Made by a program: the position numbers and the translations under genes. The notes beneath the pieces are model-generated. The model was not told the DNA's origin. It saw nothing but the letters and a program-made list of their open reading frames with translations, and did not search any database. 33,879 nt of DNA from JAYSFC01 sp041913505 (GTDB taxonomy: Bacteria > Pseudomonadota > Gammaproteobacteria > Burkholderiales > Burkholderiaceae_C). The DNA lies in NCBI GenBank assembly GCA_041913505.1, contig JAYSFC010000028.1, forward strand, positions 1 through 33,879. Reading direction: 5' to 3'. Shown here one piece after another: positions 7,382-15,604 of this stretch. The number at the start of each line of letters is the position of its first letter. Position 1 is the stretch's first letter.

Positions 7382-8289
7382 AGGTCCCACTGGGTGGCCA
7401 TCGCGCGGATGGACGTGGTGAGCAGGTCGATGAACGCCATGGTGGCGGCCGAGGGCTGGCGATTCGATGCCCGCACGATGTACAGCGCATTGCCCACGCC
7501 CTTGACCGCATGCCGCGGCAGCACGCGCACCAGGCTGCCGCGCCCCAGCGCTTCGCATACGGCATAGCTGGGCAGCAACGCGATGCCCAGGCCCTGCGAC
7601 ACGGCGTTGAACAGGAACTGGTAGTCGCCCGACTGAATGGCGGCGCTGTGCTGCACCAGGACCGCGCCTGGGCCGTCCGGGCCCGTAAACTCAAGCCTCT
7701 GCCCCAGCGCCAATGGCGTGATCAGCCGGGCATGCTTCAGGTCTGCCGGCTGGTGCACGTGCAGTGCGTGCTGCTGCAGGTACTCCGGCGTGCAGACCAG
7801 GCACCAGCGGATGTCGCACACCTGGGTCGCCACATGGTCGTTCAAAGGGTCGGAAGTGATGTGGATCGCCAGATCGACCTTGGATGCGACCAAGTCGTGG
7901 ATCTGGTCGTTGATGACCAGGCGCAACTGCAGTTCCGGGTGGTGCCTGCAGAACTGCAGGATCAGGGGCTTGAGATAGAAATGCCCGAGCCCGGTGGGGA
8001 TGCGCACCCGGATCTCGCCGCTCACGGTGTGGTGCATCTGCTCGATCTTGCAGCGCGCATCCTGCAGTTCATTCATGGCCTGCTGGCAGTGTCCGTAGAG
8101 GATGCGCCCGGCCTGCGTCAGCTCCACGTGCTTCGTCGTTCGGCGCAGCAGCTGTGCACCGTACTCCCCTTCCAGCGCCTTGAGGCGGCGCGAGACGTTG
8201 GAGCGCGTCATGCCCGAGCGCTCGGCGGCGTCGGTGAGATTCCTGGACTCCGCGATCGCAATGAACATGCGCACCAGGTTCAGATCCAT
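7366..8289 (-). CDS. LysR family transcriptional regulator
   Basis: LysR-type regulator, 307 aa, the usual family length. The N-terminal winged helix-turn-helix (about 1-65) reads LVRMFIAIAESRNLTDAAERS and SNVSRRLKALE, ending with the wing and linker TPQAG-like ELTQAGRILY. The rest is a periplasmic-binding-protein-like effector domain (about 90-295). It is transcribed away from the CaiB-MDR-Bug operon, and the shared intergenic region carries a TGTTGA-N7-TCAACA dyad with the T-N11-A pattern of LysR sites. It therefore probably controls that operon and itself. The inducer is unknown. Confidence 0.94.
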   Translation of the reverse strand: MDLNLVRMFIAIAESRNLTDAAERSGMTRSNVSRRLKALEGEYGAQLLRRTTKHVELTQAGRILYGHCQQAMNELQDARCKIEQMHHTVSGEIRVRIPTGLGHFYLKPLILQFCRHHPELQLRLVINDQIHDLVASKVDLAIHITSDPLNDHVATQVCDIRWCLVCTPEYLQQHALHVHQPADLKHARLITPLALGQRLEFTGPDGPGAVLVQHSAAIQSGDYQFLFNAVSQGLGIALLPSYAVCEALGRGSLVRVLPRHAVKGVGNALYIVRASNRQPSAATMAFIDLLTTSIRAMATQWDLHDAP

Positions 8290-8331
8290 ACAGCCTTTCG
8301 GGGCCTTGCGCGGCCCATGCGTTCAATGCGC

Positions 8332-8357
8332 CGATTGTTGAGCGCAAATCAACATCG
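8332..8357. promoter_or_regulatory. LysR-type operator dyad
   Basis: The perfect inverted repeat TGTTGA (8336-8341), 7-base spacer, TCAACA (8349-8354) contains a T-N11-A motif. CGA (8332-8334) and TCG (8355-8357) extend the symmetry with a single unpaired T. It lies between the divergent LysR (start 8289) and CaiB (start 8474) genes, the classical position for such an operator. The match is by eye. Confidence 0.6.
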
Positions 8358-8473
8358 TTGGCTATTTTCTGTGCATTCCCAGCGCTGCCAGCTCCGCCTA
8401 CCATGCCTCCACACATGACCTACAAGGCAACCGCGGCGTAGCGCCGCAGCCTTCCCTACAGAGGAGACAAGGG

Positions 8474-9685
8474 GTGACTACAACGCCATCGCAGGGGCCC
8501 ATGCCGCTGCAGGGATTTACCGTGCTGGACCTGAGCCAGGGTGTCGCAGGCCCCTATTGCGCGCAGCTGCTGGCCGGCCAGGGGGCAAGGGTGATCAAGG
8601 TCGAGCCGCCGCAGGGCGACTGGGGGCGCCATGTCGGTGTCGCAAGGAATGGGCACAGCACCATCTCCAGCACCTACAACGGCGGTAAGCAGAGCCTGGC
8701 CGTCGATGCCAGGCATCCGGACGGCAAGGCGCTCATCCTGCAATTGGCGCAGCAGGCCGACATCATCGTGCAGAACTTCCGCCCGCAGGTTGTGCAGCGC
8801 CTGGGGCTGGACTACGAGAGCCTGCAGGAGCGCGGCCTCAAGCCCGTGTACGTGTCCATCAGCGGCTATGGGCCGGACGGGCCATTCACCGACTACCCGG
8901 CCACCGATTCCGTCATGCAGGCGGATTCCGGCCTGATGTTCAGCAACCGCGACGCTGCGGGAACGCCGCAGCGCATCGGCGTGCTGCTGGCCGACATCGC
9001 CGCCGGCGTTTATGCCGCGCAGGCTTGCACGGCGGCACTGCTGCACAAGGTGCGCACCGCCGAGGGCAGCCATGTGCAGATCAACCTGTTCAATGTCTGC
9101 TGCGCGCTGCAGTCCACGGTTTTTTCCGAAGAAGTGACCGGTGCGCAGGCCGCCCGGCAGGCCATCAGCGCACCGAACGGGGTCTTCGATGCAGCCGATG
9201 GGAAACTGACCATCTTGGCCTTGAACAACGAGCAGTTCGTGCGCATCTGCCGGGCCTTTGAGCTTGCGCACTGGGAAACCGACCCGCGTTTTGCCAGCAA
9301 CGAGCTGCGCCTGGAGCACAAGGCACAGCTGCACGCCGAACTGTCCCGGAGGGTGGCGCAGCAATCACTGGCACAACTGGAGGCGCTGCTGGGACACCAC
9401 CAGGTGCTGCATGCACGTGTGCGCGCGGCCCGGGACGTGGTCGGGCACCCCCAGGCGCAGCACCTGCGTACGTTCCAGACCATCGAGCAGCCGGATTTTG
9501 GGCCGCTGGTCTGGGCCGCGGCACCCTGGGCATGCCACGCAGGCACCGTGCAGCCAGCGCCGCGCATAGGCGAGCACAGCGAGGCCCTCCTGTACGAACT
9601 CGGCCTGGATGCGCGGGAGATTACCGCGCTCGTCGCGCGGCAGATCGTCGCAACGGGCTCCAACGCTCAGGGAGATGCACGATGA
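8474..9685 (+). CDS. CaiB/BaiF (class III) CoA-transferase
   Basis: Class III CoA-transferase, 403 aa, that would move CoA from a donor thioester to a carboxylic acid. Family motifs are LDLSQGVAGPYCAQLLAGQGARVIKVE in the N-terminal Rossmann part, VQNFRPQVVQRLGLDY (99-114), and LLADIAAGVYAA, in which Asp174 aligns with the catalytic aspartate of formyl-CoA transferase. The GTG start at 8474 is preceded by GAGGAGA (8461-8467). Its last bases overlap the next gene's ATG (ATGA), showing translational coupling to the MDR oxidoreductase. With the Bug protein further on, the set suggests uptake of an organic acid followed by CoA activation. Confidence 0.93.
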   Translation: MTTTPSQGPMPLQGFTVLDLSQGVAGPYCAQLLAGQGARVIKVEPPQGDWGRHVGVARNGHSTISSTYNGGKQSLAVDARHPDGKALILQLAQQADIIVQNFRPQVVQRLGLDYESLQERGLKPVYVSISGYGPDGPFTDYPATDSVMQADSGLMFSNRDAAGTPQRIGVLLADIAAGVYAAQACTAALLHKVRTAEGSHVQINLFNVCCALQSTVFSEEVTGAQAARQAISAPNGVFDAADGKLTILALNNEQFVRICRAFELAHWETDPRFASNELRLEHKAQLHAELSRRVAQQSLAQLEALLGHHQVLHARVRAARDVVGHPQAQHLRTFQTIEQPDFGPLVWAAAPWACHAGTVQPAPRIGEHSEALLYELGLDAREITALVARQIVATGSNAQGDAR

Positions 9686-10698
9686 AAGCGCTTGTCTGCC
9701 GGGAGTTCGGGCAGCCCGAAGATGTGATCGCGCTGCAGGAGGTGGCGCCCGTCGCGCAAATCGGTGCTGATGAAGTGCTGATCGAGGTGGACCATGCGAC
9801 GGTGAGCCACGCCACGGGGTTATTGATCGAGGGCCGTTACCAGAAGACGCCGCCGCTGCCGTTCGTACCCGGCACGGAAGGCGTGGGCCGGGTGCTCGCG
9901 TGCGGCAGCCGCGTCGGCCATGTCAAGGCCGGGGATGCAGTGGCCTTCATCTGCGACTGGGGGGCTTACGCCGAGCAACTGACGGTACATGGCGCCACCG
10001 TGTACCCGATTGCGGACGGCCTGAATCCGCTGCAGGCGCTCGCCGTGCCGATCTCCTACGGCACGGCCTACGCCGCGCTGCACTGGCGGGCGCAACTGCA
10101 GGAGGGCGACACCGTGCTGGTGCTTGGCGCGGGCTCGGGGGTCGGCGCTGCGGCGGTCGAGCTGGCGCGGCTGGCCCCGGGTGTCACGGTCATCGCCTGC
10201 GCCAGCAGCGCGCAAAAGCGCCAGGCCACGCTGCACCGGGGCGCCCACCACGCGGTCGCGCCAGCCGGCCTGATCGAGCAAGTCAAGCAGCTCACGCAGG
10301 GGCGGGGGGCGGATCTGGTGTTCGACCCCGTCGGTGGCGATTTGCTGCTGCAGGCGCTGCGCTGCACCGCGCAAAACGGAAAGATCGTCAGCATAGGCTT
10401 TGCCAGCGGGACCATTCCCCAGGTTCCGATGAACATCCTGCTGGTCAAGAACCTCACCGTGTTCGGCTTCTTCTATGGCCAATACATCGGCTGGACGCCC
10501 GCCAACGAGCGCGTGAAACATGCGGCGCAGGTGCAGGCCATGATGGCAGAGCTGTTTGCGCTCGCCCGGCGCGGGGCCATTCATCCGGCCGTCACCCAGA
10601 TCTTCCCCATGGCCCAACTCGGCGAGGCATTGGATGCCCTGCATGGCCGTGACGTGGTCGGAAAAGTTGCACTCGCAATCAAAGCCTCACCGCCTTGA
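9682..10698 (+). CDS. Zinc-free MDR oxidoreductase (quinone oxidoreductase-like)
   Basis: Medium-chain dehydrogenase/reductase, 338 aa. A GroES-like N-terminal domain with PGTEGVGRV (63-71) is followed by a Rossmann domain with the nucleotide motif VLGAGSGVGAAAVELA (147-162). The structural-zinc cysteine cluster and catalytic zinc ligands of alcohol dehydrogenases are absent, placing it with NADPH:quinone oxidoreductase, crotonyl-CoA reductase-like and acryloyl-CoA reductase-like members. The gene starts inside the stop of the CaiB gene. Sitting between CaiB and Bug genes, it may reduce an enoyl-CoA or a quinone-like intermediate of the imported compound; this is inference from position. The family call is firm, the substrate open. 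Confidence 0.9.
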   Translation: MKALVCREFGQPEDVIALQEVAPVAQIGADEVLIEVDHATVSHATGLLIEGRYQKTPPLPFVPGTEGVGRVLACGSRVGHVKAGDAVAFICDWGAYAEQLTVHGATVYPIADGLNPLQALAVPISYGTAYAALHWRAQLQEGDTVLVLGAGSGVGAAAVELARLAPGVTVIACASSAQKRQATLHRGAHHAVAPAGLIEQVKQLTQGRGADLVFDPVGGDLLLQALRCTAQNGKIVSIGFASGTIPQVPMNILLVKNLTVFGFFYGQYIGWTPANERVKHAAQVQAMMAELFALARRGAIHPAVTQIFPMAQLGEALDALHGRDVVGKVALAIKASPP

Positions 10699-10741
10699 CG
10701 ACGGAAGTTTGAATGATCTGAGACATATAAGGAGACATACC

Positions 10742-11776
10742 ATGAAGCAGCCCTTTCCCAATTCCGGCACCACACCGCATGGCGGCAGGCGCACGACCCT
10801 GCGGACCCTGGCATCCGCGGCCTGCATGGCAGCTCTTGGCGCAACGGCCCTGGTGCCGACAGCGGCGCGGTCGGCGACGGACTACCCCAAGGGACCGATC
10901 AGGCTGGTGGTGCCCTATCCTCCCGGTGGCCCCACGGACCTGGTCGGGCGCGTGGTCGCGATCGCCATGGGCGACATACTCAAGCAGAGCTTTTTCGTCG
11001 ACAACAAGCCCGGGGCCAGCGGCATGGTGGGCGGGACCATGGTGGCCAAGGCTCCGGCCGACGGGTACACCCTGCTGAGCAACGCCTCGCTGCACGTCAT
11101 CAATCCCGCCGTGTACGAAAAGGTGCCGTACGACGCGTTCAATGACTTTGCGCCCATCACCCAGATCGTTGACGTGCCCCTGGTGCTGGTCGTCAGGAGC
11201 GATCTGCCCGTCTCGAATGTGCAGGAGCTGATCGCCTACCTGAAACAGAGCAAGAGCGCGGTGAACTTCGCCTCGGCGGGAAACGCGTCCTCGCAGCATC
11301 TCTCGGGCGAGCTGTTCAAGATACGGACGGGCATCGCCATGCAACACGTGCCCTACAAGGGAAGCTCGCCCGCGCTCACCGACCTGATGGGCGGGCAGGT
11401 GCAGCTGATGTTCGACTCCATGCCCTCTGCCATGCCGTTCATCGCATCGGGAAAGCTCAAGGCCCTGGCTGTCACGACCCGCAAGCGCTCCCGCTCGCTG
11501 CCGCAGACACCGACCATGCAGGAGGCCGGGGTGGAGGGCTTTGAGACCAGCACCTGGTACGGGCTGTGGGCCCCCAGGAACACGCCCGCAGACGTGGTGG
11601 GAATACTGGCAAAAGCCGCGCAGGAGGCGCTCAGGAAGCCCGAGGTCGCGGCGCAGTATTACCGCATGGGCGCCGAGCCGGTGGGCTCGAGCCCGCAGGA
11701 GTTCGAGGCCTATATGAGGTCGGAAGAGAAAAAATGGGCCGAGATCGTGCGCCTTTCCGGCGCGAAGGCCGATTGA
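10742..11776 (+). CDS. Bug/TctC family periplasmic substrate-binding protein
   Basis: Tripartite tricarboxylate transporter-type solute receptor, 344 aa, acting in the periplasm. A long signal peptide (GGRRTTLRTLASAACMAALG, cleavage near ARSA at ~45) contains twin arginines but lacks a good Tat consensus. Mature motifs are PIRLVVPYPPGGPTD, NPAVYEKVPYDAFNDFAPI and VPYKGSSPALTDLMGGQVQLMF, all typical of Bug receptors. The start at 10742 has AAGGAG upstream. It follows the MDR gene by 43 bases in the CaiB operon, so it probably captures the acid that CaiB activates. No TctA/TctB membrane genes are nearby. Confidence 0.93.
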   Translation: MKQPFPNSGTTPHGGRRTTLRTLASAACMAALGATALVPTAARSATDYPKGPIRLVVPYPPGGPTDLVGRVVAIAMGDILKQSFFVDNKPGASGMVGGTMVAKAPADGYTLLSNASLHVINPAVYEKVPYDAFNDFAPITQIVDVPLVLVVRSDLPVSNVQELIAYLKQSKSAVNFASAGNASSQHLSGELFKIRTGIAMQHVPYKGSSPALTDLMGGQVQLMFDSMPSAMPFIASGKLKALAVTTRKRSRSLPQTPTMQEAGVEGFETSTWYGLWAPRNTPADVVGILAKAAQEALRKPEVAAQYYRMGAEPVGSSPQEFEAYMRSEEKKWAEIVRLSGAKAD

Positions 11777-12043
11777 GCGGGCACATCGCCGCAACCGTCG
11801 GTTTCCCGCATCGGTGCGTTGCCGCGGCGTGCAGGCGCTCGTGAAGCGGCCAGCATGCTCCGGCGGTTTCCGGGTGCCCGCACGCATTTCCGGGTAAACC
11901 CTCGCTAAACGCACCGAAACCCCCGCTTCGGCAAAAGCAGATTCCCACCGCGCGGACAAAACCGCACCATCTCCGGCTAGGGAGTGTCGCTGCCTGCATG
12001 GCTGCGCCACGCCATTGCTCAACCCCTTGCCGGAGAAACGTCC
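11777..12043. other. Intergenic gap before second Bug gene
   Basis: 267 bases without a convincing gene. A GGAGA site at 12032-12036 serves the next start. I see no clear terminator or promoter consensus, but the size suggests that a new transcription unit begins here. Confidence 0.4.
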
Positions 12044-13024
12044 ATGCCCATGTCCACCCGCCGAATCGCCCTGGCCGCCCTGGCCCTGGCGCCCCTGGCT
12101 CTGGCCATCCCCCCCGCTACCGCGCAGGAGGCGCCGCCCGTGCGCCTGCTCGTGGGCTACTCTGCCGGCGGCCCCGTGGACCAGGGCGCGCGCCTGTTCG
12201 GCGTGGCGCTGGCCAAGGCGCTGGGCACCCCGGTGATCGTGGAGAACAAGCCCGGGGCCAACGCCACGCTGGCCGGCAGCGAGGTGGTGCGGTCCAAGCC
12301 CGATGGCCTGACGCTGTGGTTCGCCGCGAGCCCCACCATCACCATCAGCCCCAACGTGATGAGCAAGATGCCGTTCGATCCGGCCAAGGACCTGCTGCCC
12401 GTGGCGCCCATCCTGAGCTACTACAACGTGCTGGTGGTGAACAACAGCGAGCCCTACAAGAACGTGCAGGAGCTCGTGGCCTCCGCCAAGGCGAACCCGG
12501 GCAAGCTCAGCTATGGCTCGGCCGGCGTGGGGGGCTCCAACCACCTGGGCGCGCTGCTGTTCGCCAAGCGCAGCGGCATCGAGATGAACCACATCCCCTA
12601 CAAGGGCAACGCCCCGGCGATGACGGACGTGATCGGCGGGCAGCTCAACATGATGCTGGACATCATCAGCACCGCCAGCACCTACATCCACAGCGGCAAG
12701 GTGCGCGCCATTGCCGTCACTTCGCCACAGCGCAATGCCTCGCTGCCGGACGTGCCCACGTTCGCCGAATCGGGCATCGAGGGCCTCAAGGGCTTCGACG
12801 TGGGCGGCTGGTACGGCGTTTACGGCCCCAAGGGCATGGCACCCGAACTCGTGGCGAAGCTCAACAAGGCCATCAACGTGGCCCTGGACCAGCCGGAGCT
12901 GAAAAAGCGCTTCAAGGAGCTGGGCTACGAGGAATGGACCGGAGCCCCGCAGAAGCTGGCCGAGCGCGGCGCCAAGGAGCGCGCCATGTGGGCCACGGTG
13001 ACCCAGGGCATCGTGGTGGACTGA
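12044..13024 (+). CDS. Bug/TctC family periplasmic substrate-binding protein
   Basis: Periplasmic solute receptor of the Bug family, 326 aa. The signal peptide MPMSTRRIALAALALAPLAL ends at ATA-Q (~26). Family motifs include VRLLVGYSAGGPVDQ, the MSKMPFDPAKDLLPV segment, and HIPYKGNAPAMTDVIGGQLNMM. I place the start at 12044 rather than the upstream ATG at 11984 because GGAGA lies seven bases before it and the signal peptide begins properly. It is followed after 10 bases by an acyl-CoA ligase gene and then another Bug gene, so the three are likely one operon. The ligand is unknown. Confidence 0.93.
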   Translation: MPMSTRRIALAALALAPLALAIPPATAQEAPPVRLLVGYSAGGPVDQGARLFGVALAKALGTPVIVENKPGANATLAGSEVVRSKPDGLTLWFAASPTITISPNVMSKMPFDPAKDLLPVAPILSYYNVLVVNNSEPYKNVQELVASAKANPGKLSYGSAGVGGSNHLGALLFAKRSGIEMNHIPYKGNAPAMTDVIGGQLNMMLDIISTASTYIHSGKVRAIAVTSPQRNASLPDVPTFAESGIEGLKGFDVGGWYGVYGPKGMAPELVAKLNKAINVALDQPELKKRFKELGYEEWTGAPQKLAERGAKERAMWATVTQGIVVD

Positions 13025-13034
13025 GCCCGGCTGT

Positions 13035-14546
13035 ATGGAACGCATCCACCACCTGCTGGACCGCTGGCTGGCCGAGGCGCCGGCGCGGCCCTTCATCCAC
13101 CTGCCGGGCGGCCGCAGCCTGAGCTTTGCCGACCTGGGCGCGCTCACCGACACGGCCGAGGCCGAACTGCGCGCGCTGCAGGTGCGCCCCGGCGACCGCG
13201 TGCTGGTCGTGGCCGAGAACTGCCCCGAGCATGCCGCGCTGATCCTGGCCTGCAGCCGCGTAGGCGCCTGGTCCTGCGGCGTGAACGCACGCATGGCGCC
13301 GGCCGAGATCGACGCCTTCGCCGCCAAGGCCGATGCGCGCGTGGTGTTCTTCACGGCTGCGGCGTCGCGCAGCGCCGCCGCGCATGCCCAGCGCTTTGCG
13401 GCGGTCGATTCCGCGCTGCCGGGCATGCAGCACAGCGCCGTGCGCGCGGATGCGGTTCCCGAGGCAGCCCCGCTGCGCGACACGGTGGCAGCGCTGATCT
13501 TCACCTCCGGCACCACGGGCCTGCCCAAGGGCGTGATGCTCACGCACGACGCGCTGATCCACTTTGCGCGCGTGTCGGGCGCCTCGCGCGCGCTGGGTCC
13601 GCAGGACCGCAGCTACGCCTTCGTGCCCATGACGCACATCTTCGGGCTGGGCACGGTGCTGATCAGCTCGCTGCTGGCCGGCGCGCAGCTGGTGATGCGC
13701 CCGCAGTTCGACCCCGACGACCTGCTGGATGCGCTGGCCCACCACGGCGTGTCGCAGCTGCAGGGGCCGCCCGCGCTCTTCTCGCGCCTGCTGGCGCACC
13801 TGCAGGAGTGCGGCATTGCACGTCCCGAGGCGCCAGCGCTGCGCTACCTCTACACCGGTGCAGGCCCCTTGGATCTGGCGCTGAAACAGCGCGTGGAGGC
13901 CGCCTTCGGCCAGGCGCTGCACCACGGCTATGGCCTGTCGGAATACGCGGGCTCGGTGCACCTCACGCGCCTGGGGGAGCAGCGCCCCGACACCAGTGCC
14001 GGCTACGCCGTGGCCGAGGCCGAGGTGCGCGTGACCGACCCGGCCACCGGCCAGCCGCTGCCGCTGGGCGAGCGCGGCGAGCTATGGATCCGCGGCCGGG
14101 GGCTCATGCCCGGCTACTTCCGCGACCCGGCGGCCACGGCCGCGGTGATGCGCGAGGGCGGCTGGTACACCAGCGGCGACCTGGGCGAGATGCATGCCGA
14201 CGGCGCGCTGTTCGTCGTGGGGCGGCTCAAGGAAATGATCATCCGCTCGGGCTTCAACGTCTACCCCGCCGAGGTGGAGACGGCGCTCAACACCCACCCG
14301 AGCGTGCAGCGCTCGGCCGTGGTGGGGCGCGCCGTGGACGACGGGAACGAGGACATCGTGGCCTTCGTCGAACTGCGCCCCGGCGCCGTGCTGGATGCCG
14401 ATGCCCTGCAGGCGCACCTGCGCGAGCTGCTCGCACCCTACAAGCGCCCCTCCCACATCGTGGCCGTGGCCGAGCTGCCCACCAACACCAACGGCAAGGT
14501 CCTCAAGCGCACGCTCAAAGAGCAGGCCCTGGCCCTGACAACCTGA
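13035..14546 (+). CDS. AMP-dependent acyl-CoA synthetase/ligase
   Basis: Adenylate-forming acyl/aryl-CoA ligase, 503 aa: carboxylic acid + ATP + CoA to acyl-CoA + AMP + PPi. The phosphate-binding loop is FTSGTTGLPKG (156-166), then YGLSE (299-303), YTSGDLG (378-384), the hinge GRLKEMIIRSG (396-406), and the catalytic Lys488 in TNTNGKVLKR. All core motifs are intact. It lies between two Bug receptor genes with gaps of 10 and 17 bases, suggesting that the captured solute is a carboxylate activated directly on entry. Substrate class (aliphatic, aromatic or dicarboxylic) cannot be decided by eye. Confidence 0.94.
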   Translation: MERIHHLLDRWLAEAPARPFIHLPGGRSLSFADLGALTDTAEAELRALQVRPGDRVLVVAENCPEHAALILACSRVGAWSCGVNARMAPAEIDAFAAKADARVVFFTAAASRSAAAHAQRFAAVDSALPGMQHSAVRADAVPEAAPLRDTVAALIFTSGTTGLPKGVMLTHDALIHFARVSGASRALGPQDRSYAFVPMTHIFGLGTVLISSLLAGAQLVMRPQFDPDDLLDALAHHGVSQLQGPPALFSRLLAHLQECGIARPEAPALRYLYTGAGPLDLALKQRVEAAFGQALHHGYGLSEYAGSVHLTRLGEQRPDTSAGYAVAEAEVRVTDPATGQPLPLGERGELWIRGRGLMPGYFRDPAATAAVMREGGWYTSGDLGEMHADGALFVVGRLKEMIIRSGFNVYPAEVETALNTHPSVQRSAVVGRAVDDGNEDIVAFVELRPGAVLDADALQAHLRELLAPYKRPSHIVAVAELPTNTNGKVLKRTLKEQALALTT

Positions 14547-14563
14547 CCCTCCGGAGACACACC

Positions 14564-15541
14564 ATGCATTCCTTCCCCACGCGCCGCGGCTTCATCGCGG
14601 GCAGCCTGCTTGCCGCCGCACAGCCGTTTGCGGCGCTCGCCTCCGAGCCGTGGCCTAGCCGGCCCGTGCGCTTCATCGTGCCGTTCCCGCCCGGCGGCCC
14701 GGTGGACACCACGGCCCGCATCGTCAGCCACCGGCTGTCCGAGATCTGGAAAACGCCCACCGTGATCGACAACCGCGCAGGCGCGGGCGGCGTGGTGGGC
14801 GCGACGGCCGCCGCCAAGGAGGCGCCCGATGGCTACGGGCTGTTCGTGGGCGCCATCCACCACTCGGTCAACCCCGCACTGATGGGCAAGCTGCCCTACG
14901 ACATCGAGAAGGACTTCGCCCCCATCAGCTTCGCGGCCATGTTCCCCGTATTCATCGTGGCGCACCCCTCGGTGCCGGCCAACACCATCCAGGAGCTGAT
15001 CGCGCTGGCCAAGAAGGGCACGCCGCTGGCCTATGGCTCGTCGGGCAACGGCGGCGGCACGCACCTGGCGGGCGAGCTGTTCAACATGGAGGCGGGTACC
15101 AAGCTGCAGCACATTCCCTACAAGGGCAGCGCCCCCGCGATGAACGATCTGCTGGGCGGCCAGGTGCAGCTCATGTTCAGCGACGCGCCCACGGCGCTGC
15201 AGCACATCAAGAGTGGCCGCGTGAAGGTGCTGGGCGTGGCCAGCCGCCAGCGCTCGGCCATGCTGCCCGACGTGCCTACGGGCGTGGAATCCGGCCTGCC
15301 CGGCTACGAGGCCTATTCCTGGGCCGCGCTGTTCGCGCCGGCCAAGACGCCGCAGCCGGTGCTGGACAAGATCAACGCCGACTTCAACACCGCCATGAAG
15401 GACCCGGCCGTGCGCCAGCGCCTGCTGGACGCCGGCGCCGAGGCCGACCCCGGCACGCAGGAGCAGATGCGCCAGCGCCTGCGCGGCGAGCTCGAAAAAT
15501 GGGCCAAGGTCATCAAGACAGCGGGAATCACGGCAGGCTGA
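14564..15541 (+). CDS. Bug/TctC family periplasmic substrate-binding protein, Tat-type signal
   Basis: Bug-family receptor, 325 aa. The N-terminus contains TRRGFIAGSLL, a good twin-arginine (Tat) export motif, with cleavage near ALA-S (~27), unlike the plainly Sec-type signals of several other Bug proteins here. Mature motifs are VRFIVPFPPGGPVDTTARI, NPALMGKLPYDIEKDFAPI and HIPYKGSAPAMNDLLGGQVQLMF. A GGAGAC site precedes the ATG at 14564. It is the last gene of the Bug, ligase, Bug operon and converges on the next Bug gene. Confidence 0.93.
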   Translation: MHSFPTRRGFIAGSLLAAAQPFAALASEPWPSRPVRFIVPFPPGGPVDTTARIVSHRLSEIWKTPTVIDNRAGAGGVVGATAAAKEAPDGYGLFVGAIHHSVNPALMGKLPYDIEKDFAPISFAAMFPVFIVAHPSVPANTIQELIALAKKGTPLAYGSSGNGGGTHLAGELFNMEAGTKLQHIPYKGSAPAMNDLLGGQVQLMFSDAPTALQHIKSGRVKVLGVASRQRSAMLPDVPTGVESGLPGYEAYSWAALFAPAKTPQPVLDKINADFNTAMKDPAVRQRLLDAGAEADPGTQEQMRQRLRGELEKWAKVIKTAGITAG

Positions 15542-15566
15542 GCGGGGCCGGGGACGGCCGCCGCCA

Positions 15567-15604
15567 AGCCCTTGTGCGAAGAGGGTCCACCCCAGCCAAG
15601 GGCT
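15567..15604. terminator. Candidate bidirectional terminator-like inverted repeat
   Basis: AGCCCTTG (15567-15574) and CAAGGGCT (15597-15604) form a perfect 8-bp inverted repeat across the convergent junction of two Bug genes, with a small nested GGGT-CC-ACCC (15583-15592) in the 22-base interior. It overlaps the stop of the minus-strand gene. No T-run follows. Confidence 0.4.

Noticed and set aside
11777..12043. Small gene in the gap between the Bug genes
   Set aside because: Short frames here lack ribosome-binding sites and protein-like composition.
10679..13543. 954-codon open frame on the minus strand
   Set aside because: Antisense to two Bug genes and the ligase start; no recognisable domain.
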